Shown: positions 7,284 to 15,920, numbered from the stretch's first letter. The stretch: 64,000 nucleotides of DNA from Bog-159 sp049511415 (GCA_049511415.1 JBEKYC010000032.1:9050-73049), one strand, 5' to 3'. Notes: generated by a model not told the origin, from the letters alone. Numbers and translations: made by a program.

Positions 7284-8447
7284 CTATGTGGAAGACGCCG
7301 GCGCGGCATTGCCAGTCGGCTTTTTCGATCCTCCGGTCCAGGGAAGCGGAATCAGCCAAAGCAGCTTCTTGTGCTTGCGATGGGTGGCCACTTCTTCTTT
7401 GGTAACGGTCTGGGGCTTGAGCTGCGCCACGTCCTTCCAGGTAGTGTCCTTGCCAGGCGCCGCGCCGCTATCCACAAAGCCGGGTTTGATTTCCAGAAAA
7501 GCTTCGGTGCGCAGCTTGGTCAGATAGGTGCGGACCTTGATGTTCATCTGCGGCATGGCCATACGCTCGCCGATCTGGCTGTCTACCTCTTCGAAGGTGG
7601 CCAATCCCTTTTCGTAGCGTTCCAGAATTCTCAAAACCACGAATCCATTGGGAGTCCGGATGGGATCGGTGACGAAGCCTTTCTTTTCCTTGAAGACGAT
7701 GTCTTCGATGGGCTTCATCAATTGGCCGCGTTTCATGCCGGGCAGTTCCCCGCCATTGCGGGCCGTTTCCATATCGTCGGAGTTGGTGGCCGCCAGGTCC
7801 GCGAACTTCTCGCCCTTGCGCGCGCGGGCGGCGATATCCTTGGCCTTCTTCTCGGCGGCGGCGATCTGTTCGGGAGTCTTGCCTTCCGTGGAAATCACGA
7901 TCTGCTGCAGAAATACCTGCTCGTCGCGCACATAATCCTGCTTATGCTCGTCGTAGTATTTGCGCTTGTCCGCCTCGGGGATGTTGATGCGCGAACTGAT
8001 TTCCTCGCCGATCACGCGCTGCGTCAACATGCGGTTCTTGAGCTGCTGTTTGAAGTCCTCAAACGGCATGTCCATCTGCTCGCGGATGAAGTCGTGGAAT
8101 TTGTCGGGATCCTCGATCTTGCTCTGCACCTGCATTTCGGCTAGCTGCTTGGTGATCTCGCTATCCACATTGATGTTGAGATCCTTGGCCTTCTGCACCA
8201 GCAGGAGCTGATCGATGTGGTCGCGCAAGGCATCGCCGGCCTTCTGATCGACGGCCTGTTGCAGCTTGGCGCCGGAAAGGCCCTGCTGGTGGAGATCCGC
8301 CTCTAGATCGGTGCGCGTGCGCACCAGTTCTCCGCGCGTGATGATGTCGCTGTTCACCTTGGCGACAATCTCTTCCACAATGTGTACGTCGGCCGCCAGG
8401 GCCATGGAAAACGACACTCCGAGAAGCGTCAAAAGCTTGCGGTACAT
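7284..8447 (-). CDS. SurA-like periplasmic peptidyl-prolyl isomerase/chaperone
   Basis: A 387-residue protein with signal peptide MYRKLLTLLGVSFSMALAAD, then VHIVEEIVAKVNSDIITRGE, the typical SurA N-terminal start. The SurA_N helical region covers about 22-175. The PpiC domain (about 175-285) shows ARARKGEKFADLAATNSDD and GGELPGMKRGQLMKP. A basic C-terminal extension with HRKHKKLLWLIPLPW is unusual for SurA. Its likely role is outer-membrane-protein biogenesis. ATG at 8447 is chosen; a GTG at 8456 is also in frame. The gene follows mfd on the same strand and precedes the YhaM-like gene. Confidence 0.88.
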   Translation of the reverse strand: MYRKLLTLLGVSFSMALAADVHIVEEIVAKVNSDIITRGELVRTRTDLEADLHQQGLSGAKLQQAVDQKAGDALRDHIDQLLLVQKAKDLNINVDSEITKQLAEMQVQSKIEDPDKFHDFIREQMDMPFEDFKQQLKNRMLTQRVIGEEISSRINIPEADKRKYYDEHKQDYVRDEQVFLQQIVISTEGKTPEQIAAAEKKAKDIAARARKGEKFADLAATNSDDMETARNGGELPGMKRGQLMKPIEDIVFKEKKGFVTDPIRTPNGFVVLRILERYEKGLATFEEVDSQIGERMAMPQMNIKVRTYLTKLRTEAFLEIKPGFVDSGAAPGKDTTWKDVAQLKPQTVTKEEVATHRKHKKLLWLIPLPWTGGSKKPTGNAAPASST

Positions 8448-8506
8448 ATGCTGCACATTCTAGCATTTGGCGTGCGGGGGCTTGAAGAGTGCCGCGGAGG
8501 CCCGCT

Positions 8507-8522
8507 GTGGCCGGCCGGCCAC
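8507..8522. terminator. Perfect 16-bp GC palindrome at the mfd 3' end
   Basis: GTGGCCGGCCGGCCAC is a perfect palindrome that touches the mfd stop codon. As RNA it can form a very GC-rich hairpin just after the mfd reading frame, but no U-run follows, so a factor-independent terminator is not certain. Confidence 0.35.
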
Positions 8523-11500
8523 TATGGTTGTAGCTGTTCGAGCCGCTGCTTCAGGAATTCGAGCACTTCGGCGGGCGCCGTGACGCCATCGAGCGGCAGG
8601 ATCAAAACGCCGGCGGGCGTGAACTGCGCCCCGCGGGAATGGCTCACCAGATTCATCAGGCGCGCCGGATCGATGTGCGTCTCCGTGTGAAACTTGACGC
8701 TCATTTGGCTGTGGCGGCGGTCAATCGCCTCGATACCCAGTTTCTCCGCCGCGGTCTTCAATGCGGAATATTCGAGCAGGTTGCGCACGGCCTCCGGCGC
8801 CGGACCGTACCGGTCTTCGAGTTCTTTTTCGACGCGCTCGCGGTCGCCCGGCGTGCCGGCGTTGGCGATCTGGCGGTAGGCCCGCAGCCGTTGGTTTTCG
8901 TCGGATATGTAATCGGCGGGAATGCGTATATCCAGGCCCAGGTTCAGGCTGGAGTGGATCTCGGCGGGAATCTCCTCGCCCTTCAGTTCGCGGACGGTTT
9001 CCTCCAGCAGGCGCACGTACATATCGAAGCCCACCGCGTTGATGTGGCCGTGCTGTTCGCCGCCCAGCAGGTTGCCGGCGCCGCGCAGTTCCAGATCGAG
9101 CGCGGCGATCTTGAAGCCGGCGCCCAGATCGCTGAATTCCTTCAGGGCGGCCAGGCGCTTCCGGGCGACTTCGCTCAGTTCGGTATCCGGCGGCACCAGC
9201 AGGTAGGCGTAGGCCCGCCGGTTCGAGCGCCCCACCCGGCCGCGAAGCTGGTAAAGCTCCGCCAAGCCGTAGCGCTCGGCATTTTCGATGATGATGGTAT
9301 TGGCCAGCGGGATGTCAAGACCATTCTCTATAATTGTCGTACACATCAGAATGTCGAATTCGTGGCGCATGAACTTGAGCATGCTCTGCTCCAGCTCGGC
9401 CTCTCCCATCTGGCCGTGCCCGACGCCGATCTTGGCGATGGGCACAAGTTGTTGTATATCGGCGGCGCGCTTCCAAATGGAGTCCACGCGATTATGCAGG
9501 AAATAGACTTGACCGCCGCGGCCTAATTCGAGTTCCAGCGCCGCGCGGATCAGATCGGGATGGAAATGCGCCACGTTGGTCTGGATGGAGAGACGATCCT
9601 TGGGTGGGGTTTCGATTACCGACAAGTCCCGCAGACCTAATAACGACATGTGTAGTGTACGAGGAATGGGGGTGGCGCTCATGCTGATCACGTCCACGCT
9701 CTGCTTGAGCTGCTTCAGGCGTTCTTTGTGTTTTACGCCGAAGCGCTGCTCCTCGTCGACGATCACTAAGCCCAGGTCTTTGAAATGCACGTCAGCGGAA
9801 AACAAGCGGTGGGTGCCGACTGCCAGATCCACCTTGCCGTCCGCCAAGTCCACCAGCGATGCCTTCACCTCTTTGGGACTGCGAAAGCGGCTCAACATCT
9901 CGATGCGGATGGGGAACGGTTGAAAGCGGCGTTTGAAGGTCTCGTAGTGCTGGAATGCCAGGACAGTTGTAGGAGCCAACACCGCCACCTGCTTGCCGTC
10001 GCCCATGGCTTTAAACGCAGCCCGCATCACGACTTCGGTCTTGCCGTAGCCCACGTCGCCGCACAGGAGCCGGTCCATGGGCTGCGTATTCTCCATGTCG
10101 CGCTTGATGTCCTTGATGGCAGTGATCTGATCGCGCGTTTCGGTGAACTCGAAGGCGTCTTCAAATTCGCGCTGCCAATTGCTGTCGCGTGAGAAGGCGA
10201 ATCCTTCGGCCATTTTACGACCGGCGTAGAGCTTGAGCAGCTCGTCCGCCATGTCGCGCATTTTGGCCTTGACGCGCGTCTTGGTACGGGTCCAGGTGGC
10301 GCCGCCCATACGGTCGAGCGCGGGCGCGGATTCACCCGCCCCGCGGAAGCGCTGCACCAGATCCATGCGCGTCAGCGGCAGATATAGCTTGGCGCCGCCG
10401 GCGTATTCGAGCAGCATGTAATCGCCTCGCGCTTCCCCGTGGTCGATTTCGCGCAGGCCCAGGAAACGCGCCACGCCGTGCTCGGAATGGACCACGTAGT
10501 CGCCCGGCTTCAGGTCGATCAGATCGGCGGAGAAGGTGGCCAGCGCGGACTTGCCGGCCGGCGCGCGCGCCACCAATTCGGAGGTATCGAAGAGGTCCTC
10601 GCTGCCGAAGATGGCGAGGTGCGCGTCGCGCAAGACGACGCCATGGCGCACGGCGCCTCTTATTAAATAAATAGAGGCAACCGACCCCGCCATGTAAGCG
10701 CGCCCGGCGAGATATTCGGGCGTGGATTCCGCCTGATCCAGCCCAAGCTGGTAAGGCACGCCGTATTCGTTGAAGATATCGGCTACGCGCTCGACTTCGC
10801 CCGCCGATCCCGCGAAGAAGGCCACCCGCGATCCGGCGTCGGCCAGGGTGCGCGCTTCGGCAATCGCCACCTGCATGTTGCCGTGAAAGGCCATGGCCGG
10901 ACGCGTGGGGATGTGGTAGCTGATGACTGGCGATTGAGCGTCGGCTGCCGTGAGGACCTCGAGTTCCTCCAGGTCCACATGCGGCGCGCCGGCCAGTTCG
11001 CTCTCCAAATCTTCCAATCGGAAAAAGACACTGGCCGGGTCGTACGCCGGCGACGGTGCGGTTTGTTCCAGGCGTTTCCACAGGCGATCGGCCGCGCCGC
11101 GCACCTGGGACGGTTCGTCCCACAGGATGATCGGCCGGTCCAGAAGGGAAAAGACCGAGTTGTGCCGCGGGCGGACCAGCGGGACCAGCAACTCCCAGCC
11201 GGGGAACGTCTCGCCCGGCGGCGGAAGGTCGCGTGCCGGGACGCCAGACTCCAGTAGGCGTTCCCCGATTTCCACCAGCAGGGAGCGCGATTTCGGATAC
11301 TCCGCCAAAGGTAGTAGTACGGTCTCCTCCACCTTTAAAACGGACCGCTGGGATTCCACGTCGAAGCGCCGTATGGATTCCAGCAGGTCGCCGAAGAGGT
11401 CCAGGCGGACGGGCTTGGCGGATTCCGGTGAAAAGACGTCCAAAATGCCGCCGCGCACGGAAAACTCGCCCACCATTTCCACCGGTTCCCGCCGCTCGTA

Positions 11501-12025
11501 GCCCACACTCTCCAGATGAGCTACTACATCCTGCAAAGGCAGCTCGTCGTTCACCCGTAAAGTGAGCGCAAGCTGCCGGTAGAATGCCGCTGGCTCGATG
11601 CGCAACATAGCGGCCGTTACCGGCATAACGGTAAGAGGAACCCGCCGGGTCGCCAGCCGCCACAGGCCGATGGCGCGCTGCTCGCAAACTTCCGCGTGCG
11701 GCGACATGCTTTGCATGGGCAGAACATCAAGGCCTGGAAGCAGTTGCGGGCCGGCCGGACCTTGATTGCCGATCAGCAGCGAGTAGAACGTATCGACTGC
11801 CTCGAATAACTCCTCGGCCCGTTTGTTGCCATCTACTACAATTATCAGCGGCCGTTCTGTGAGCTGCCACGCCAGCACCGCGTAGATGGCTTTGGCGGTG
11901 TTGGTCAGGCCGCTCAACCGCGCGCGCGACGGCGGCTGCCGCAAGTGTCGAATGAGCTCCTGAAAAGCCGGGTGGCGGCTTAAGTTGAGGAACAGGTCTC
12001 GAATGGCGGGGTGGATCACGCGCAA
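8522..12025 (-). CDS. mfd: Transcription-repair coupling factor Mfd
   Basis: An 1167-residue SF2 translocase that removes stalled RNA polymerase at lesions and recruits UvrA. In order: UvrB-like N-terminal module (about 1-340), the RNAP-interacting CarD-like domain around 480-560 (LKPGDYVVHSEHGVARFLGL), the translocase core with Walker A LCGDVGYGKTEVVMRA, the DEEQ box in VIVDEEQRFGVKHKERLK, motif III MSATPIPRTLHMSLLGL and RGRVGRSNRRAYAYLL, and the C-terminal TRCF domain. Length is normal. The start codon is either TTG at 12025 or GTG at 12019, with no clear ribosome-binding site. It heads a leftward cluster with the surA-like, yhaM-like and blaI-like genes and is divergent from the selenoprotein gene. 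Confidence 0.96.
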   Translation of the reverse strand: MRVIHPAIRDLFLNLSRHPAFQELIRHLRQPPSRARLSGLTNTAKAIYAVLAWQLTERPLIIVVDGNKRAEELFEAVDTFYSLLIGNQGPAGPQLLPGLDVLPMQSMSPHAEVCEQRAIGLWRLATRRVPLTVMPVTAAMLRIEPAAFYRQLALTLRVNDELPLQDVVAHLESVGYERREPVEMVGEFSVRGGILDVFSPESAKPVRLDLFGDLLESIRRFDVESQRSVLKVEETVLLPLAEYPKSRSLLVEIGERLLESGVPARDLPPPGETFPGWELLVPLVRPRHNSVFSLLDRPIILWDEPSQVRGAADRLWKRLEQTAPSPAYDPASVFFRLEDLESELAGAPHVDLEELEVLTAADAQSPVISYHIPTRPAMAFHGNMQVAIAEARTLADAGSRVAFFAGSAGEVERVADIFNEYGVPYQLGLDQAESTPEYLAGRAYMAGSVASIYLIRGAVRHGVVLRDAHLAIFGSEDLFDTSELVARAPAGKSALATFSADLIDLKPGDYVVHSEHGVARFLGLREIDHGEARGDYMLLEYAGGAKLYLPLTRMDLVQRFRGAGESAPALDRMGGATWTRTKTRVKAKMRDMADELLKLYAGRKMAEGFAFSRDSNWQREFEDAFEFTETRDQITAIKDIKRDMENTQPMDRLLCGDVGYGKTEVVMRAAFKAMGDGKQVAVLAPTTVLAFQHYETFKRRFQPFPIRIEMLSRFRSPKEVKASLVDLADGKVDLAVGTHRLFSADVHFKDLGLVIVDEEQRFGVKHKERLKQLKQSVDVISMSATPIPRTLHMSLLGLRDLSVIETPPKDRLSIQTNVAHFHPDLIRAALELELGRGGQVYFLHNRVDSIWKRAADIQQLVPIAKIGVGHGQMGEAELEQSMLKFMRHEFDILMCTTIIENGLDIPLANTIIIENAERYGLAELYQLRGRVGRSNRRAYAYLLVPPDTELSEVARKRLAALKEFSDLGAGFKIAALDLELRGAGNLLGGEQHGHINAVGFDMYVRLLEETVRELKGEEIPAEIHSSLNLGLDIRIPADYISDENQRLRAYRQIANAGTPGDRERVEKELEDRYGPAPEAVRNLLEYSALKTAAEKLGIEAIDRRHSQMSVKFHTETHIDPARLMNLVSHSRGAQFTPAGVLILPLDGVTAPAEVLEFLKQRLEQLQP

Positions 12026-12077
12026 TTCGAGTGTAACAGAGGGTCAAGAAGTGGCGTGGGATGTTACCCTGAATCGC

Positions 12078-12815
12078 ATGAGCGGCACCGTGCGCATCGC
12101 CGTGGTGGGCGATTTCAATCCTGAATATCCTACGCATCACGCCATCAATGCATCGCTCCAGCATGCGGCCGAAGGGCTGGGCTTGCGGATGGATTCCAAA
12201 TGGGTGGCTACCAGTTGCGCCGAGCGCGGCGCGGACAAGATCTTCCGGAATTACGACGGCTTATTCATCGCATCCGGCAGTCCCTACCGCAGTATGCATG
12301 GCGCTTTCGAGGCCATCCGCTTGGCGCGCGTCGAGCGTTGGCCGCTAATCGGCACTTGAGGCGGCTTCCAACATACTCTGTTAGAGTATGCCAGGGACGT
12401 GATGGGCCTCGCGGACGCCGACTCGGCGGAGCATGGGGCGCCTTCTTCGAATCTGGTGATCACGGCGGTGTCGTGTCCCATGCCGGACCGGTCGTCGGGC
12501 GCGCCCAGCCTGCATGCGGCGGCGCGCATCCGGCTGCGGCCGGGCACGCGCGTGCGTGAGATTTACGGCCGCGACGAGATCGCCGAGCGCTATTTCTGCA
12601 ATTATGAGGTGAACCCGGCGTATCGCGCGGCGTTTGAGGCGGCCGGACTGGTGCTGTCGGGCTTCTCCGACAATGGCGACATTCGCGTCGCGGAACTGCC
12701 CGCGCATCCGTTCTTCATCGCCACGCTGTTTCAGCCGCAGTTGTCGTCGGAGGCGGGGAAGCCCCATCCGCTGATCCAGGCGTTCGTCAGGGCCAGTTTT
12801 GATGCAGCCGCTTGA
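12078..12815 (+). CDS. CTP-synthase C-terminal-region-related selenoprotein (class I glutamine-amidotransferase-like, Sec at codon 94)
   Basis: The frame starts MSGTVRIAVVGDFNPEYPTH at 12078 and is open to 12815 except for one UGA at 12357-12359. Upstream, FIASGSPYRSMHGAFEAIRL leads to WPLIGT; downstream, GGFQHTLLEYARDVMGLADA follows. In this class I amidotransferase family the residue between GT and GGFQH is the nucleophilic Cys, so UGA replaces exactly the catalytic codon. The C-terminal part (YFCNYEVNPAYRAAF, VAELPAHPFFIATLFQPQ with the likely catalytic His) is fully conserved, which argues against decay. A SECIS-like hairpin follows and selB is present at 60432-62303. The family is known to have Sec and Cys versions. 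With Sec the product is 245 residues; its reaction is unknown. The neighbouring ADOP remnant is unrelated. Confidence 0.86.
12357..12397 (+). promoter_or_regulatory. UGA (Sec) codon and candidate bacterial SECIS element
   Basis: After UGA at 12357-12359, CATACTC (12372-12378) and GAGTATG (12384-12390) form a perfect 7-bp stem closed by a UGUUA loop. A lower stem TTCC/GGGA (12366-12369 with 12394-12397, one G-U pair) extends it across a small internal loop. The apical loop begins 20 nt after the UGA (19 nt between them) and has G at its second position, both within the published consensus for bacterial SECIS elements. All of it is coding sequence, as expected in bacteria. Confidence 0.8.
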
Positions 12816-12832
12816 CTCTCAGTTTAAATAGC

Positions 12833-13107
12833 ATGGCCGGACACATTGCGCAGTTCATGTCCACGTTGCAGGGCGCTTCCTGGAATTACGGATTCATCGG
12901 CGTGTTCGGCTTAATTCTGGCCTCCGTGGGGCTGGCGGGCATGACGGCGTACTCGGTGGCGTCGCGTGCCTACGAAATCGGTAAGCGGGTGGCTCTGGCC
13001 GCCCGGCAGCGCGCCGCGGCTGCTGATCTCCCTGGCGCTGGTTGCCTGTTACCTGCCGGCGCGACGATCCGCGCATCGATCCGGTGGCGGCGTTACGGCA
13101 GGAGTAG
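12833..13107 (+). pseudogene. Remnant of an ADOP/FtsX-type permease gene (C-terminal fragment)
   Basis: The translation MAGHIAQFMSTLQGASWNYG then GVFGLILASVGLAGMTAYSV and ASRAYEIGKRVAL matches the last transmembrane region of acidobacterial duplicated permeases. The frame breaks near 13010, continues as LLISLALVACYLPARR, and breaks again. It ends with RIDPVAALRQE and a stop at 13107, the same terminal motif as the intact permease at 57941-60379 (RINPVTALRQE). Everything upstream of the last membrane segments is missing and there are at least two frameshifts. The 3' end overlaps the convergent nitrilase gene by 15 bp. Confidence 0.82.
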
Positions 13108-13977
13108 CCCACGCTGGACGTGCCACGCCCTCCGGTAATCCATGCGCCACGATTCAGCCTTTCTGAATGCCCGTACGTCGTCTATATCGAACGCGGCCAG
13201 AAGAATCTGTTCCTGCTCGCCGGCCTTTGCAATCCCAGTGTCGACCGTTTGGGCCGCACGCCACGCCACGCAGCTGTGCGCTTGGGAATTTCCCTTGTTT
13301 GCTCCGGGATAGTTGGCCATCGCTATACCAACGAGATTTTCAAAGGCGCGGGTCTTCAGGCCGGCGGTTCTGATCTCATCCCAGGTGCACGCATTCGGCA
13401 CGATGATGAGTTCCGCGCCATGCAGCATCAGTTGCGTTGCGGCTTCCGGGAATTCCCTGTCCGCACAAATCATGGCGCCCACCGTGACTTCCCCGTCCGC
13501 GCCTTCCAGCTTGCAAACGTCAAACGCTTCACCGGGGCTGCAATTCACATCACAGCCGATGTCGGCCATCCCCGGATTCGGTTTGTCCAACTCGTCTTTG
13601 CCGAAGTCGCAGAGGAACACTTTGGAATAGTTCAGCAGCACCTCGCCCCGGCGATTGAGAATCGAAGCCGTATTCCTCGGCAGCGGCCGATGGGCTTCCA
13701 GATAGGTGACGGCAATATTCATTTCCTGTTCTCGTGCCAGGGAGGCGAAAGTTTGAAAAAAGCTGCTCCTCCGGTCAATGGCTGAGCTTATCCAGCGCCG
13801 CCGTCCTTCCGTATCGCGGGGCGCGCGAGTCGCGCCAATATTCCACAGCTCCGGAAACACAGCCAGATCCGCCCCCAGCGACTTGGCCTTCAGGCACGCC
13901 TGGACGCCTTTTGCCAGGTTCTGGTCCTGATCGTCGCCATAGGGCGCGATCTGCAGCAGCGCCACTTTGAACTTCAT
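13093..13977 (-). CDS. Carbon-nitrogen hydrolase (nitrilase superfamily)
   Basis: A 294-residue protein beginning MKFKVALLQIAPYGDDQDQN. The catalytic triad is complete: Glu in LAVFPELWNIG, Lys in LNYSKVFLCDFGKDE and Cys in VGAMICADREFPEAA. TWDEIRTAGLKTRAFENLV precedes the region where the Asn-amidase group has conserved structural residues. The family hydrolyses amides, carbamoyl groups or nitriles with release of ammonia; sequence does not settle the substrate. The start at 13977 is chosen because it opens the first beta strand. Its 3' end overlaps the ADOP remnant, and 40 bp separate its start from the phosphatase gene upstream, so the two may be co-transcribed. Confidence 0.87.
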   Translation of the reverse strand: MKFKVALLQIAPYGDDQDQNLAKGVQACLKAKSLGADLAVFPELWNIGATRAPRDTEGRRRWISSAIDRRSSFFQTFASLAREQEMNIAVTYLEAHRPLPRNTASILNRRGEVLLNYSKVFLCDFGKDELDKPNPGMADIGCDVNCSPGEAFDVCKLEGADGEVTVGAMICADREFPEAATQLMLHGAELIIVPNACTWDEIRTAGLKTRAFENLVGIAMANYPGANKGNSQAHSCVAWRAAQTVDTGIAKAGEQEQILLAAFDIDDVRAFRKAESWRMDYRRAWHVQRGLLLP

Positions 13978-14017
13978 ATTTTTCGTGCGATACGGCGGGC
14001 GCCCCTGCAACCGTAGA

Positions 14018-15679
14018 CTAGGTCCGGCGCGCCACCATCAGGGTGATATCGTCGGCCTGCGGCGATCCGGCGGCGAATTCCGTCAGCGCCTGATTCACCG
14101 CCGCCACCACATCGGCCGCGCTCTTTTGCCGGTTGGCTTTTAACACCTCGGCAAAATGTTCGTCGCCGAACTCCTCGTCCTTGGCGTTGGTGGCTTCGGT
14201 TACGCCGTCGCTATAAATGGCGAGTAAGTCGCCCGGCTCCAACTTGTCTGTGTATTCCGCGTAGTTGGCGACCGAAAGAATACCCAGCGGAGGGCCGCCG
14301 CCGTCCAGCGATCCTAACGTTCCATCGGCGCGCACGATCACCGGCGGGTTGTGTCCCGCGCTGCAATACGACAAATCGCCAGTCGAGGGATCCAGCACGC
14401 AAAAGAAGAAAGTAATGAACCGGTTGCTGGGGCAGTTCTGGCAGGTGATCTTATTCAGCCGGTTCATCACGGCGGAAAGATCGCTGGGCTCGTCCGCCAG
14501 CACCTGCACGCGCGCCTGCAGGCCCATCATCATCAGCGACGCGGGCATGCCCTTGCCGGAGACGTCGCCCAGCACCATGGCCACGCGCCCGTTGGGATAT
14601 GTGAAGAAATCAAAGTAATCGCCGCCCACGGTGCGGCAGGCGGCATTGTATCCGGCCAGATCCGCGCCCTCGACTTTGGGCGCGCTGCGCGGCAGAAAGC
14701 TGCGCTGGATTTCGGCGGCCTGGTCCAGTTCCCGCTTCATGCGCCGTTCCGTTTCTTCCACTTCGGCGAGGCGCGCATGCTCGATGCGTATGGCCGCTAC
14801 ATTAGCCATCACGGTCAGAAGGCTGAGATCGTCCTTCGTGAAAGCCCGGAACATGTTCGGCGAGTCGACGTAAATCAGGCCGATGGTGCGCGTCTCGGTC
14901 TGCAGCGGCACCGCCATCAGAGTGCGCACCTTCTGCTCCACGATGCTCATGCGCTCGCGGAAGGCTTCGTCCAACTGCGCGTCGCGCACCAGCACGGAGG
15001 CCTTTTCCTTGATGACCCGGTCGCGCACGGCTGAGCTGATACGGAAGCCGTCGCCCTTGTTGGCCTTCACCTCCAAGTTGTCGCCTTCCAAGATCATGAC
15101 CACGCCGCGCAACGCGCCCACCGCATCGATCGCTAGATCCAGGATCAGCGGAAACAGGTCGGCCAGAGTGCCGCGTCCGGCCAGTTCCTGCCCGGCGCGA
15201 ATCAACGCCTGCACCTGCTTGCTGCCGTGCTGGCCGGGCCGGTCCACGATGGTCTGGCTGGAGAGCGCGCCTTCCAGGCTGGTCAGAATGGTGGATGTGC
15301 TGGGCGGGTCCGACTCGCCGGCTTCGAACACCACCACGTTGTCGGGTGCTTTGGCGGCGCTGGATTTATCGTCGAAGATGATGGCCAGATGGCCGGCGCT
15401 GATGCGGTCGCCGGGCTTCAGCCGCAGCTTGGCGCGCAGCGGAATGTTGTTGACCAACGTGCCGTTCTTGCTGCCCAGATCCTGCACGCTCCAGTCGTCG
15501 CCGTCGCGTTCGAATTGCATGTGCTGGCGCGACAGGCCGGCATCGTCCGGAAAGCACATGTCCGTGGTGCTGGAGCGGCCGATCGTGAAACGCTCGCCGG
15601 TCAACGGGATGTTCTTCAACTGTCCGTCCGGACAATGAATCAGAATCTCCCTGGGCATGGATGGTTTGGGATGAGCCAC
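14018..15679 (-). CDS. FHA-GAF-SpoIIE (RsbU-like) protein phosphatase
   Basis: A 553-residue signalling protein with three domains. The FHA phosphothreonine-binding domain (about 10-105) shows FTIGRSSTTDM, GLSRQHMQFE and DLGSKNGTLVNN. The GAF sensor domain (about 165-305) shows VRTLMAVPLQTETRTIGLIY. The PP2C/SpoIIE phosphatase domain (about 330-550) shows AAEIQRSFLPRSAPKVEGAD, CRTVGGDYFDFF with the metal-binding Asp, VLGDVSGKGMPASLMM and IYSDGVTEATN. It probably dephosphorylates an anti-sigma-factor antagonist in a partner-switching pathway; no such partner is nearby. The start is GTG at 15679 or ATG at 15658; a TATAAT box at 15690-15685 favours the ATG. Confidence 0.93.
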   Translation of the reverse strand: MAHPKPSMPREILIHCPDGQLKNIPLTGERFTIGRSSTTDMCFPDDAGLSRQHMQFERDGDDWSVQDLGSKNGTLVNNIPLRAKLRLKPGDRISAGHLAIIFDDKSSAAKAPDNVVVFEAGESDPPSTSTILTSLEGALSSQTIVDRPGQHGSKQVQALIRAGQELAGRGTLADLFPLILDLAIDAVGALRGVVMILEGDNLEVKANKGDGFRISSAVRDRVIKEKASVLVRDAQLDEAFRERMSIVEQKVRTLMAVPLQTETRTIGLIYVDSPNMFRAFTKDDLSLLTVMANVAAIRIEHARLAEVEETERRMKRELDQAAEIQRSFLPRSAPKVEGADLAGYNAACRTVGGDYFDFFTYPNGRVAMVLGDVSGKGMPASLMMMGLQARVQVLADEPSDLSAVMNRLNKITCQNCPSNRFITFFFCVLDPSTGDLSYCSAGHNPPVIVRADGTLGSLDGGGPPLGILSVANYAEYTDKLEPGDLLAIYSDGVTEATNAKDEEFGDEHFAEVLKANRQKSAADVVAAVNQALTEFAAGSPQADDITLMVARRT

Positions 15680-15706
15680 AGCTAATTATATAGGAGGCGG
15701 GCTGGG

Positions 15707-15768
15707 AACCGCCGGTCACAAGTCCACATTGTTCTCCATGCAACTGAGAACAAAGCAGCCCGGCGGTT
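15707..15768. repeat. Nested inverted repeat (outer 9 bp, inner 8 bp)
   Basis: AACCGCCGG (15707-15715) pairs with CCGGCGGTT (15760-15768). Inside it TTGTTCTC (15729-15736) pairs with GAGAACAA (15746-15753) around a 9-nt loop. Both stems are perfect. The outer arm overlaps where a -35 box of the phosphatase promoter would lie, so it may be an operator; it could equally be a remnant of a mobile-element end or a structured RNA. Confidence 0.5.
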
Positions 15769-15880
15769 TGCCATCGTCCCGTGCCACCGCCGCTGTGTTA
15801 GAGTCATTCACGGATCAGGAGATCTGCCGCTTCTCACCAGCGGCCTGCGTCACGGTGCCCGCGACAAACTTCGAAAAAGT

Positions 15881-15920
15881 GTCACATTCTGTCGCATTGT
15901 GTCGCATTCTGTCGCATGGT
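15881..15920 (+). repeat. Four tandem 10-bp units, consensus GTCGCATTCT
   Basis: Units GTCACATTCT, GTCGCATTGT, GTCGCATTCT and GTCGCATGGT follow one another without gaps. The 10-bp spacing puts each unit on the same face of the helix. Repeats of this kind, with TGTCGCA cores, also occur at the ends of IS21-family elements; no transposase gene is present, so only a relic end could be meant. Confidence 0.6.

Noticed and set aside
12078..12359. Treating the amidotransferase-like gene as a pseudogene
   Set aside because: Only one interruption exists, it is UGA, it falls on the catalytic codon, a SECIS-like hairpin follows, and selB is present; downstream coding is fully conserved.
15707..15768. 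Integron attC site
   Set aside because: The nested stems look attC-like, but the bases next to the AAC and GTT ends do not fit the RYYYAAC/GTTRRRY consensus and no integrase or cassette array is present.
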